Source: an uncultured Spirochaetia bacterium (lineage in GTDB: Bacteria; Spirochaetota; CALGPD01). Taken from it: a stretch of DNA of 19,742 nt. The stretch lies in contig CALGPD010000440.1 in NCBI GenBank assembly GCA_937960625.1, forward strand, positions 1-19,742, written 5' to 3'. Below the pieces are notes generated by a model. That model did not search any database. It was given only the letters and a program-made list of their open reading frames with translations, and was not told where the DNA came from. The translations under genes were made by a program, and so were the position numbers. Numbering within the stretch: position 1 is the first letter of the stretch; every line of letters begins with the position of its first letter. Below, one piece after another: positions 1 to 7,557 of the stretch.

Positions 1-1
1 T

Positions 2-82
2 GTGGGTAAATATGTTTTATTTGAGGACACCGAAGGTAATAAGGTCGGTTTATTACAACCGATTATGGTAAACCTGTCCTGA
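2..82 (+). CDS. C-terminal fragment of a VOC (glyoxalase/bleomycin-resistance fold) family protein, cut by the window edge
   Basis: This frame is open from the window edge to a TGA at 80-82 and encodes about 26 residues ending in LQPIMVNLS. The stretch YVLFEDTEGNKVGLLQP resembles the last beta-strands of VOC superfamily proteins (pattern F.D.eGN.vgL.qp). The position that is often a metal-binding Glu (GN.iEL) reads Gly here, so a metal-dependent glyoxalase activity is not supported. The start and most of the gene lie outside the window. It converges on the ridA-like gene, with about 29 bp between the stops. Frame 3 is also open over most of this stretch but gives an unconvincing peptide. Family assignment rests on one short motif. 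Confidence 0.6.
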   Translation: MGKYVLFEDTEGNKVGLLQPIMVNLS

Positions 83-85
83 TGA

Positions 86-107
86 TTAAAAAACTTTTTT
101 ATAAGTT
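86..107 (-). terminator. Weak rho-independent terminator candidate after the ridA-like gene
   Basis: Read on the minus strand, a 5-bp stem (AACTT/AAGTT at 103-107 and 92-96) with a 6-nt loop is followed by a T run. It lies just past the stop of the last gene of the secA-rpe operon. The stem is short and AT-only, so it would be marginal. The T/A runs on both sides mean it could act weakly in either direction between the two convergent genes. Confidence 0.28.
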
Positions 108-111
108 AGAT

Positions 112-564
112 TTAATCTATTTGGGCAATTGCGCTAACCTGCATTAGAACTCCCTTTAATGCGGGGAAATCCATTCTTCCTAGTGTATAAGGTGGAACTG
201 AATTACTGAACTTCGATTTAATTATCTGTAGAGCAGGTATCATTTGAGTTTTCTTTACTTTATGCATAAACCATATTTTTAAATCAACAACGTCTTTTAA
301 TTCGGCTCCGCCTTTTTTTAGAATGTTCTCAAGATGAAACATTATGATTATTGCTTGATTTACACAGCCTTTTCCAATTAAAGTTTTACCTAGTTTATTA
401 AGCGAGTTTTCTTCATAAGCGCTTTCATTTAAAAAATCCGGCTTTTGATTAAAAACAGAGCCGAAAATCGCAGATGTATAAATACTTTTTCCTTTTTTTA
501 CAGCAGGAGTGAACTGATATTTTTCCGAAAAATCTTTGTATTCGTCTGTAATAATAATTTCCAT
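112..564 (-). CDS. RidA/YjgF/YER057c/UK114 family protein (Rid-like)
   Basis: A 150-residue protein, the usual single-domain size for the Rid family; canonical members hydrolyse reactive enamine/imine intermediates from PLP enzymes. The diagnostic C-terminal region is present: GRMDFPALKGVLMQVSAIA at about 129-147, with Arg130 at the position of the essential Arg105 of E. coli/Salmonella RidA. The acidic residue near the end of the family motif (VEIEAIA in RidA) is not kept: the aligned stretch is MQVSAIA. It may therefore be a divergent subfamily with altered or no imine deaminase activity. The start is supported by a GAGGG ribosome site 4-5 nt upstream. It follows rpe by 16 bp and is probably the last gene of the secA-def-fmt operon. 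Family is fairly sure; activity is not. Confidence 0.85.
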   Translation of the reverse strand: MEIIITDEYKDFSEKYQFTPAVKKGKSIYTSAIFGSVFNQKPDFLNESAYEENSLNKLGKTLIGKGCVNQAIIIMFHLENILKKGGAELKDVVDLKIWFMHKVKKTQMIPALQIIKSKFSNSVPPYTLGRMDFPALKGVLMQVSAIAQID

Positions 565-580
565 AATACCCTCGCAATTC

Positions 581-1264
581 TTATTTTAACAGTGTATTAT
601 CAATGTTTTTCTTAAAATCAACAAAATTTTTTTGTTTAAAAAATGCGCTACCCATAACGAAAAACCGGCATCCTTTTTCATACAAAATGCTGATATTGTC
701 CGCATTAATTCCACCGTCACACTGTATTATAACATTACCAGATTTTTTTTCAACAAGTTCTTTTAATTCCGTGATTTTATCAATACATTCGGGAATAAGA
801 GATTGGCCGGCAAAACCGGGTTCCACTGTCATAATTAAAACCATATCAATATCATTAATATACGGTTCTATTTCACTGACTTTTGTGCCAGGTTTAATAG
901 ATATGCCTGTATATATACCCGCGGAATGAATTTTTTTTATTAAACCGGGTATATTTTTTTTATCCGTTGCTTCTATATGAAACGTTAATATATCTGATTT
1001 TGCTTCAATATATTTATCAATACTTTCTTCAGGATTATCGATCATTAAATGAACATCAGATAGAAGCGGGGTTTTTGAGTTAAAATCTTTTACAAATTTA
1101 TATCCATAAGTTAATTGAGGCACGAAATGATTATCCATTACATCGTAATGAATATAACTTAAACCTGCCTTGTGTATCTGGCTGAATTTCTCGTTTAATT
1201 CTGAAAAATCGCATGCAAGTATTGAAGGAGAAATATGATATTCGTTGTTTTTAAAGGTTTTCAT
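581..1264 (-). CDS. rpe: Ribulose-phosphate 3-epimerase
   Basis: A 227-residue TIM-barrel protein, normal length for Rpe, which interconverts D-ribulose 5-phosphate and D-xylulose 5-phosphate in the pentose phosphate pathway. Family motifs appear in order: SPSILACDF (12-20), HYDVMDNHFVP (39-49), HLMI (72-75), HIEA (96-99), MTVEPGFAGQ (145-154), DGGI (183-186) and GSAF (205-208). The expected metal ligands His39, Asp41, His72 and Asp183 are present; Asp41 and Asp183 are the acid/base pair in characterised enzymes. The DVMDG motif reads DVMDN. The ATG lies inside the end of the PASTA gene (14 bp overlap), and the AAGAG just before it is a plausible ribosome site, so translation is probably coupled. 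Allulose 6-phosphate epimerase is a related alternative, less likely in this setting. Confidence 0.95.
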   Translation of the reverse strand: MKTFKNNEYHISPSILACDFSELNEKFSQIHKAGLSYIHYDVMDNHFVPQLTYGYKFVKDFNSKTPLLSDVHLMIDNPEESIDKYIEAKSDILTFHIEATDKKNIPGLIKKIHSAGIYTGISIKPGTKVSEIEPYINDIDMVLIMTVEPGFAGQSLIPECIDKITELKELVEKKSGNVIIQCDGGINADNISILYEKGCRFFVMGSAFFKQKNFVDFKKNIDNTLLK

Positions 1265-2270
1265 CTCTTACCAATTTTGTGTTTAAAAATATCTTATACC
1301 TTGCTGATCCGCGTACCATTACTGCCTGAACAACTTTTTCACCGTTTTTCACACTACCTTGAAATAAAATCCGGTCATATCCATCGTCAGATAAAACAAT
1401 TTTTACATCATTGTCACTCTGTCCGGTTTTGGGAACGATATATGATATTATTTTTGCTCGTGATGGAACTTTACTTTTTGCTCCTGTTCCAACATTTAAC
1501 GTCACTCTTTGTCCGGGAGACACACGTATTCCTCTTGCGGGAGTTTGTGATAAAACTTTACCTACCTTGTCTTGAGAAGACTGTATACTTTTTACGACAA
1601 CGTAAATATCATTAAAAGTAAGTTCTTTAACTGCTCTGTAAAAATATTTATTTGAATAATCCGGTAAAATAAAAGTTTTATGATTCATGCCGTTAGACAC
1701 AACGAGATAAACCGGAACATCATTTTTAATTGGTGTTTCAGGATTTGGAGTTTGAGCAATTATTGTATTAATTGGCGAATCTGAAGGAACGTAAGTGATT
1801 TTTTGCAATATGACTTTACCCATTCCTTGAATCTGTTTTTGCCCCATAAACAGTTGTTTAACTTTAAACAAGGACTTGCCAATAAACGAGGGCATTCTTG
1901 AAAATATCTGTCCGCTTGATACTACAATTTCAATAACACGGTTTTCCCTAACAGTAGTGCCTGCTGCGGGGTTTTGCTGCACAATATTATATTTAGGAAC
2001 ATTATTTTTTATAACAGGTATAATCTTTAGGTTAAGCCGTCGTTTTTGCAGTATTTCAGCAGCCTGCAAAACGCTTATCCCTGTTATCCTTGGGACTTTA
2101 ATTTTCCCACCTTGTCTTTGAATGAATTTAATCCATGTTAGTATTCCTATTGCTAGAAAAAATAAAAATATAATAAAGATAAAAACGATACGTTTTAACG
2201 CTCCGAAATATAAAGTATCCCCGTCACGGGTAAAATATCTTTGTTTTATTTTCTTTAAAAAATGGCTCAC
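1251..2270 (-). CDS. Single-pass membrane protein with three extracytoplasmic PASTA domains, no kinase domain
   Basis: A 339-residue protein. Residues 1-27 are basic and cytoplasmic, 28-46 form one transmembrane helix, and three PASTA repeats follow at about 55-120, 123-194 and 200-263. Each has a VP/MP/LP-type start, a hydrophobic middle and an xxQxPxxG/P turn (VQQNPAAG, AQTPNPET, SQTPARG) before an IEIVVS- or VTLNVG-like strand. A further strand-rich tail fills 268-339. PASTA domains in PknB-type kinases and PBP2x bind muropeptides or peptidoglycan; this protein has neither enzyme domain, so an envelope-sensing or scaffold role is inferred. The start codon is GTG (2268-2270), overlapping the fmt TGA as GTGA, with AGGAG (2278-2282) 7 nt upstream. 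As I recall, a PASTA protein next to fmt/def also occurs in spirochaetes, which is one reason for the suggested affiliation. Confidence 0.88.
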   Translation of the reverse strand: MSHFLKKIKQRYFTRDGDTLYFGALKRIVFIFIIFLFFLAIGILTWIKFIQRQGGKIKVPRITGISVLQAAEILQKRRLNLKIIPVIKNNVPKYNIVQQNPAAGTTVRENRVIEIVVSSGQIFSRMPSFIGKSLFKVKQLFMGQKQIQGMGKVILQKITYVPSDSPINTIIAQTPNPETPIKNDVPVYLVVSNGMNHKTFILPDYSNKYFYRAVKELTFNDIYVVVKSIQSSQDKVGKVLSQTPARGIRVSPGQRVTLNVGTGAKSKVPSRAKIISYIVPKTGQSDNDVKIVLSDDGYDRILFQGSVKNGEKVVQAVMVRGSARYKIFLNTKLVRDENL

Positions 2271-3196
2271 AATTTTTCTCCTATTTTTAGCCGGTGGCCG
2301 TTTAAAAAACTTATATAATCCATACGCCGTTTATTTTCCGGCTGGATTTCCAATATACAAATTGCTCCATTGTTACAAGCAACGCAAAATCCGTTTTTAT
2401 CAGCACTTACTATGGTGCCGGGGGAAATTTTTTCTTCAAGTTCTCTGGAAATTGCTTTGTATATTCGTAATTTTCCTAATCCCGTTATCGTATAAGCAAC
2501 CGGCCATTTTGCAAATGCCTTAATCATGCTCATGATTTTTTCTTTATCCATGTTCCATGCAAACTCTGCATCATTTTTGGTAATTTTTTTACAATACGTA
2601 GCCTTTTTCTCATCTTGCGGCATCAGAGCTAACTTGTTTTTTTCAATTAAAACAAGAAATTCTTTTAATGCCTCTGCGCTTAATTTTGATAAACTTTTAT
2701 TTAAACTAAAATAATCATCATTTTCTGAAATTTCAACTGATTTTGTAAAAAGTATATCTCCGGAATCAAGCTTTTGAGTAATTTTTTGAAAACTTACTCC
2801 GGTTGATTTATCCATGTTCAATAAAGCCTGATAAATCGGTGAAGCGCCCCGGTATTTCGGTAAAATACTTGTATGTATGTTTATTGTACCTAATCCAGGA
2901 ACTGAAAACACGTTTTCCGGTAAAATAAAGCCGAATGCAAAAACAATAATTAAATCAGGTTTTAAAAGATTCAGTTCGATAGATAAATTTTCATCTTTAG
3001 CTGAATTTATTTGTAAATAAGGAATATTTTTTTCTATGGAAAAGCTTTTAGGCTCGGGTTGAATTAATTTTTTTTTACCTCTCCCGGCTTTCTTATCCTT
3101 GCCGGTGACAACGAGTTTAAGTTCAGAGTTCTCATAAAGCGTCTCAAGAGCAGGCATGACAAAGTCCGGTGTGCCCATGAAAACCGTTTTTAACAT
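2267..3196 (-). CDS. fmt: Methionyl-tRNA formyltransferase
   Basis: A 309-residue enzyme that transfers a formyl group from 10-formyltetrahydrofolate to Met-tRNA(fMet) for translation initiation. The N-terminal Rossmann-like catalytic domain (about 1-190) has FMGTPDF (6-12), the PDLIIVFAFGFILP strand (80-93), NIHTSILPKYRGASPI (106-121) and LDSGDIL (143-149). Asn106, His108 and Asp144 match the catalytic triad of E. coli Fmt at the same numbering. The C-terminal OB-like tRNA-binding domain occupies about 205-309 and ends in FLNGHRLKIGEKL. The start has a strong AAGGAAA ribosome site. It begins 2 bp after def and overlaps the PASTA gene. The def-fmt pair is a classic arrangement: one gene adds and the other removes the formyl group. 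Confidence 0.97.
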   Translation of the reverse strand: MLKTVFMGTPDFVMPALETLYENSELKLVVTGKDKKAGRGKKKLIQPEPKSFSIEKNIPYLQINSAKDENLSIELNLLKPDLIIVFAFGFILPENVFSVPGLGTINIHTSILPKYRGASPIYQALLNMDKSTGVSFQKITQKLDSGDILFTKSVEISENDDYFSLNKSLSKLSAEALKEFLVLIEKNKLALMPQDEKKATYCKKITKNDAEFAWNMDKEKIMSMIKAFAKWPVAYTITGLGKLRIYKAISRELEEKISPGTIVSADKNGFCVACNNGAICILEIQPENKRRMDYISFLNGHRLKIGEKL

Positions 3197-3198
3197 TC

Positions 3199-3714
3199 TT
3201 ATTTCCTTTTTTTGGTAAGTTTTTTTAGCTGGTTTTTTACTTTTTTATTATTTTCTTCCGGTATTAAGTCTACAAAAAGTACGCCGCTTAGATGGTCATT
3301 TTCATGCATTAAAGCTCTTGCTAAAAAACCCGATGCGGTTATTTCAATTTGGTTTCCGTTTATATCCTGTCCTGTCATAATAATCGAACGTGGGCGTTCA
3401 ACTTCCGCATATATTCCGGGAACTGACAGGCATCCTTCTTCAAAGAATTCTTTGTCACTTGAATAATATGAAATTTCAGGGTTTGCAACGAAAATTAATG
3501 AATTTTCTGTTCTATCAATATCAACTATGAAAAACCGCTTGGAGATTCCAACTTGAGGGGCAGCAAGGCCAACGCCTTTATTGTTGTACATTACTTGAAT
3601 CATTTCTTCAACTGTTTTCTTTAATTTATCATCAAATTCGGTTACATCTTGCGCTTTTTGCCTAAGAACTTCATCTCCGTATATATGTAAACTTAATTTT
3701 GTATCAGAGCTCAT
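3199..3714 (-). CDS. def: Peptide deformylase
   Basis: A 171-residue metalloenzyme that removes the N-formyl group from nascent proteins. All three PDF motifs are intact: GVGLAAPQVG (47-56, with Gln54), EGCLSVP (93-99, with Cys95 as metal ligand) and HENDHLSG (137-144, with His137 and His141 as ligands and Glu138 as the catalytic base). Length and motifs fit a bacterial type I enzyme. The C-terminal tail is very basic (KKLTKKRK). It starts 18 bp after secA with an AGGT ribosome site, and fmt follows after 2 bp, so secA, def and fmt are very likely co-transcribed. Confidence 0.97.
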   Translation of the reverse strand: MSSDTKLSLHIYGDEVLRQKAQDVTEFDDKLKKTVEEMIQVMYNNKGVGLAAPQVGISKRFFIVDIDRTENSLIFVANPEISYYSSDKEFFEEGCLSVPGIYAEVERPRSIIMTGQDINGNQIEITASGFLARALMHENDHLSGVLFVDLIPEENNKKVKNQLKKLTKKRK

Positions 3715-3732
3715 ATTATTTACCTATCAATA

Positions 3733-6432
3733 TTACTGGCCGCAGCATTTTTTATATTTTTTTCCGCTTCCACAAGGGCAAGGGTCGTTTCTTCCAATTT
3801 TTTTATTAACAACTCTAGTTCCCTTACGTGCTTTACCACCGACTTTTTTACCGCTCATTGTAGGATCCGCAGTATAACCGTCTACACTTTCATGTTCCAT
3901 GTCGTAATCATAAAGTTCATCGTAATCACCGTAGAACTCTATATCCGAAGGTGTAATTTCTGCCCTGAATAATAATTCAACAAACTCTGAGTGCAGATTC
4001 AATAACATCTGGTCAAATAGATGTGAGGCTTCTATTTTATATTCCGTAAGCGGGTTCTTTTCTGCATAAGCTCTAAATCCAATACCTTCCCGTAAGTTAT
4101 CTACCGAAAGTAAATGGTCTTTCCATTTTGAATCAATAACGTTTAAGATGATATAACATTCAAACTGCCTCATTATTTCAGCACCGACATCTTCTTCCTT
4201 GGCTTTATATTCTTTGTTTAGTTCTTCTACGATATAATCACGTAATTCTTCTTTGCTAAAGCTTCTATTTGGGTTTTGGTCTAATGAAATACCGTAATTA
4301 TGAAAAATTAGGTCAGTTATTATTGTATATTCAAATGATTCAACGCTTCCCCGCTGTACATTGTTTTCAACTATTTCGGTTATTGTTTCTTCTATATAAT
4401 CTAAGATTGTTTCCCTTAGATTCTCTTCTTCAAGCGCTTTGTTTCTTAGTTCATAGATTGTTTCACGCTGCCTGTTCAATACATCATCATATTCCAATAA
4501 ATGTTTACGAATTTCAAAGTTACGCATCTCAACCCTGCGCTGCGCATTTTCAATGGCTTTATTTATCCATGGATGCTCAATTTGCTGTCCGCCTTCAAGG
4601 CCCATTCTTGCCATTAGCGGAGCTAATTTATCTGAACCGAATAATCTTAACAAATCATCATCAAGGCAAAGATAGAAACTTGATTCTCCAGGGTCTCCCT
4701 GCCGGCCTGAACGTCCACGCAACTGGTTATCAATACGCCTTGCTTCGTGCCTTTCAGAACCTAATACATATAAACCGCCCAAATCCAATACTTTTTGTTT
4801 TTCGCCGGCACAGCGTTCTTTTTCATCTAAAAAAACTTTTTGATATTCTTCAAGAGGAGCATCAAATCCGACTCTATTGTGAGCAATGTGTTCAGGGTTT
4901 CCCCCTAGAACAATATCCGTACCACGTCCCGCCATGTTTGTAGCAATTGTAATAGCATGGAGTTTTCCTGCTAATGCTATAATGTCAGCTTCTCTCTCAT
5001 GTTGCTTAGCATTTAAAACACTATGAGGTATACGCCGTTTATTTAATGCTTTGGATAATTCCTCACTTTTTTCAACTGATGCGGTACCTAATAAAATGGG
5101 TTGGCCTTTTTTATACCTTTGTTCCACATCCTCACAAATTGCATTGATTTTATCTTTATTTGATGCAAATATTTTATCGTGATTATCCTGTCTAACCATG
5201 GGTTTATTCGTTGGAATTACAATCACATCGAGTTTATATATTTTATAAAACTCTTCTGCTTCTGTTTCCGCAGTACCGGTCATACCGGATAGTTTATTAT
5301 ACATTCTAAAATAATTCTGGATTGTAATAGTAGCTAATGTTTGTGATTCCCGTTCTATAGTAACGCGTTCTTTAGCCTCTATTGCTTGATGCAAGCCGTC
5401 CGAATAACGCCTTCCGTACATTTTCCGGCCGGTGAACTCATCTATAATAATTACCTGTCCTTCATCAACAATGTAATCTTTATTTTTTTTATACAAAGTG
5501 TGTGCTTTTAATGCCTGATTTATATGGTGAATAAGTTCCATGTTTTTAGCATTATACAAATTATCTACATCAAGGAGTTTTTCCATTTTTGCGATACCGT
5601 TTGGAGTAAGAATTGCTGAGTGTTCTTTCTCATCAACCTGATAATCCCCTGAATCAGCATCCCATTTTCCGTCCTCGCCCTTTATACACATTTTCAAGCG
5701 GGGAATAAATTTATCAATAACGTAATATTTATCAGTAGATTCTTCGGAAGGCCCGGAAATAATTAAAGGTGTCCTTGCTTCGTCAATGAGAATAGAGTCA
5801 ACCTCATCAATAATAGTATAGTTTAGTTCTCTTTGTACTTTATGGTCTTTATGTTCAACCATATTATCCCTGAGATAATCAAAACCGAATTCATTATTAG
5901 TTCCATATGTGACATCTGCAAGATAAGATTTTCTTCTTTTTTCATGCGGCATCATATTTTGAATGAAACCTACTGTAATACCGAGAAAATCAAATATAGG
6001 GCTCATCCATTCTGCATCCCGTTTTGCAAGATAATCGTTAACGGTTACAACGTGAACCCCTTTCCCGCTTAGCGCATTTAAATATATTGCTAAAGTAGAG
6101 GTTAGGGTTTTACCTTCACCGGTTTTCATCTCAGCAATTGAACCGCTATGCAGAGTAATACCGCCCATTAACTGTACATCGAAATGACGCATGCCCATTG
6201 TCCTAACTGCTGTTTCCCTGACAACTGAGAATGCCTCAACCATTATATCATCTAAAGTTTCACCTTTACTGATGCGTTCTTTAAATTCTTTTGTTTTATT
6301 TTTAAGCTCATCATCACTTAATTTTTGAATTTCAGGCTCCATTGCATTTATCTGAGCAACAATAGGGTGTAGTTTTTTTATATCACGATCAGATTTTTTT
6401 CCGAACAGAGCTTCTGCTAATTTTTTAAACAT
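3733..6432 (-). CDS. secA: Preprotein translocase ATPase SecA
   Basis: An 899-residue full-length SecA, the ATP-driven motor that pushes preproteins through SecYEG. Visible elements: Walker A MKTGEGKT (102-109), the VNDYLAKRDAEWM stretch of the first nucleotide-binding domain, DEVD (209-212) followed by SILIDEARTPLIISGP, the helicase-like ATNMAGRGTDI and LRGRSGRQGDPG motifs of the second, the long scaffold/wing region (LEYDDVLNRQRE), and the C-terminal zinc-binding tail NDPCPCGSGKKYKKCCGQ with CxC...CC ligands. The zinc tail implies interaction with SecB and/or phospholipid in characterised SecA. A modest ribosome site (GGGA) precedes the ATG. It heads the def-fmt-PASTA-rpe-ridA-like run and has a promoter candidate about 55-80 bp upstream. 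Nothing looks truncated. Confidence 0.98.
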   Translation of the reverse strand: MFKKLAEALFGKKSDRDIKKLHPIVAQINAMEPEIQKLSDDELKNKTKEFKERISKGETLDDIMVEAFSVVRETAVRTMGMRHFDVQLMGGITLHSGSIAEMKTGEGKTLTSTLAIYLNALSGKGVHVVTVNDYLAKRDAEWMSPIFDFLGITVGFIQNMMPHEKRRKSYLADVTYGTNNEFGFDYLRDNMVEHKDHKVQRELNYTIIDEVDSILIDEARTPLIISGPSEESTDKYYVIDKFIPRLKMCIKGEDGKWDADSGDYQVDEKEHSAILTPNGIAKMEKLLDVDNLYNAKNMELIHHINQALKAHTLYKKNKDYIVDEGQVIIIDEFTGRKMYGRRYSDGLHQAIEAKERVTIERESQTLATITIQNYFRMYNKLSGMTGTAETEAEEFYKIYKLDVIVIPTNKPMVRQDNHDKIFASNKDKINAICEDVEQRYKKGQPILLGTASVEKSEELSKALNKRRIPHSVLNAKQHEREADIIALAGKLHAITIATNMAGRGTDIVLGGNPEHIAHNRVGFDAPLEEYQKVFLDEKERCAGEKQKVLDLGGLYVLGSERHEARRIDNQLRGRSGRQGDPGESSFYLCLDDDLLRLFGSDKLAPLMARMGLEGGQQIEHPWINKAIENAQRRVEMRNFEIRKHLLEYDDVLNRQRETIYELRNKALEEENLRETILDYIEETITEIVENNVQRGSVESFEYTIITDLIFHNYGISLDQNPNRSFSKEELRDYIVEELNKEYKAKEEDVGAEIMRQFECYIILNVIDSKWKDHLLSVDNLREGIGFRAYAEKNPLTEYKIEASHLFDQMLLNLHSEFVELLFRAEITPSDIEFYGDYDELYDYDMEHESVDGYTADPTMSGKKVGGKARKGTRVVNKKIGRNDPCPCGSGKKYKKCCGQ

Positions 6433-6460
6433 ATTCGTTATTCCCGGTTAATTACTTTTG

Positions 6461-6474
6461 GGTGTATAAACACC
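6461..6474 (-). other. Small inverted repeat in the presumed secA leader
   Basis: A perfect 5-bp inverted repeat, GGTGT-4 nt-ACACC, lies about 29 bp upstream of the secA start. Given the promoter proposed at 6486-6514, it would sit just after the transcription start, at the 5' end of the mRNA. It could be an operator half-site pair or an mRNA-end hairpin. This is observation only; the stem is short. Confidence 0.25.
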
Positions 6475-6485
6475 TTGAATAATAA

Positions 6486-6514
6486 AAATTATTCGTTTTT
6501 TATTTAAAAGTCAA
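6486..6514 (-). promoter_or_regulatory. Predicted sigma-70-type promoter for the secA operon
   Basis: On the minus strand, TTGACT (6509-6514) and TAATTT (6486-6491) are separated by exactly 17 bp, in the 183-bp gap between secA and the upstream ATPase gene. The expected start site falls near 6479, about 47 nt before the ATG. A perfect 7-bp inverted repeat (GAATAAT/ATTATTC, 6477-6494) overlaps the -10 and start region. The rest of the gap is A/T-rich, with no other gene or clear terminator. Confidence 0.45.
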
Positions 6515-6615
6515 TTAATACTCTTTTTCTATGGATTTGTATTAAAAAATAACAAGGTATTTTAATAAAGGAAGAAAATAACAAAATTTTAAAGTAATTT
6601 TTAAATTTTTATAAA

Positions 6616-7167
6616 TCAGGAAGCATTTTTCAGCAATTTGCTAAGTTGTTTTTTAAATACTATTCTTGTACCTGCTACACTGCCTCTGCCTGTATACTTA
6701 ATACACTTTCCGTCTTCATCAATAAAACCCAATTTAAAAACGTCAGACCAAACTTTTACTGAATAGATACCCATTCCAAAACGTTCAAATCCGTGTCTTT
6801 CTCTATATTCAATAAAATCCCTGGAAAGTATATCGATATGGGAAGGTTCTTCGTCTATATTGTAAGGTAGTAATTTTACATCAAACCCGCCTGCTCCGTC
6901 TTCAATAGTTACTATAAAAAAATCTTTATTAATTTGCATATCTATAACTATGGGCAGTCCGCCTCTAATTTCGTCTGTTGCACGCAACGAGTTTGTTAAT
7001 AATTCTAAAATAAGATATTTCAAGGTGTCTGCTTCTGATTGGATAAAAGGAAAGTCAACCAAATCAAGTTTATCCAATATATGCCTAGTGTTGGTTCCGC
7101 TTTTACATTTAAACTTAACACTTTGACATTGCTTACCGTTAAAGTCAATTGCTATTTTCTTTTGCAT
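6616..7167 (-). CDS. GHKL/HATPase_c_2 ATPase, anti-sigma-factor (RsbW/SpoIIAB)-like
   Basis: Serine-kinase/anti-sigma-type ATP-binding protein. Numbered from the first in-frame ATG, the Bergerat-fold boxes are clear: N-box LILELLTNSLRA (58-69, Glu61 and Asn65), G1 EDGAGG (95-100), G2 FGMGIYSVK (136-144) and a GTRIVF strand (172-177). Such proteins bind a sigma factor and phosphorylate a STAS antagonist that an RsbU-type phosphatase resets. An RsbU-like gene is two genes upstream, but no STAS protein or sigma factor is in the window. I chose the second ATG (7165-7167, 183 residues). It follows the PilZ stop and has TTGAG about 6 nt upstream, whereas the earlier ATG at 7185 overlaps pilZ by 11 bp without a ribosome site. 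The phosphatase/PilZ/ATPase order points to stress or lifestyle signalling. Confidence 0.82.
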   Translation of the reverse strand: MQKKIAIDFNGKQCQSVKFKCKSGTNTRHILDKLDLVDFPFIQSEADTLKYLILELLTNSLRATDEIRGGLPIVIDMQINKDFFIVTIEDGAGGFDVKLLPYNIDEEPSHIDILSRDFIEYRERHGFERFGMGIYSVKVWSDVFKLGFIDEDGKCIKYTGRGSVAGTRIVFKKQLSKLLKNAS

Positions 7168-7174
7168 AATAATC

Positions 7175-7555
7175 TCAAGTTTCATTGATTTCGGTTAATT
7201 CAACAACAATTTCGTTTTCTTCAGCTTCCACTGATTTAATATAATCAATGTATTTATTAATTAATTTCATTTGATTATTTTCAGGGCCGTCAAATTCAAG
7301 CCCGTAACCAAGAAACATTCCTTCTTCTCTCTTCCATCTAACAACACAAGCCAACTCAATATTTTCTCCAATTGCCTGTCTGGATAAAATTTTTATTTTT
7401 ATTTTGTCGTTAAATTGGGTAGGCTCAAATTTCATTACGCTTATCTTAATTCCACCAAGACTAATATCACTAATGTATCCAAAAGCTTCACCATTGATTA
7501 AAACTTTATTAAAAACTTCTTCTCTTATAAATTTACGTTTTTCGCTATCCGCCAT
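7175..7555 (-). CDS. PilZ domain protein (c-di-GMP receptor)
   Basis: A 126-residue single PilZ domain. Both c-di-GMP-binding elements are present: the RxxxR motif as Arg7-KFI-Arg11, and D/NxSxxG as Asp30-Ile-Ser32-Leu-Gly-Gly35. Strands such as CVVRWKRE and FLGYGLEFDG follow, as expected for the beta-barrel, and a helix with an acidic tail closes the protein. It should therefore be able to bind c-di-GMP. GGAG lies about 5 nt before the ATG and overlaps the phosphatase stop, so translation is likely coupled to the upstream gene. Its position between an RsbU-like phosphatase and an anti-sigma-like ATPase suggests it tunes that pair by c-di-GMP. This is inference from context only. Confidence 0.9.
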   Translation of the reverse strand: MADSEKRKFIREEVFNKVLINGEAFGYISDISLGGIKISVMKFEPTQFNDKIKIKILSRQAIGENIELACVVRWKREEGMFLGYGLEFDGPENNQMKLINKYIDYIKSVEAEENEIVVELTEINET

Positions 7556-7557
7556 AA

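Noticed and set aside
4269..4943. A 224-codon plus-strand ORF antisense to secA
   Set aside because: It is fully inside a clear secA gene, its peptide has no recognisable domain, and it has no ribosome site; a reading-frame shadow.
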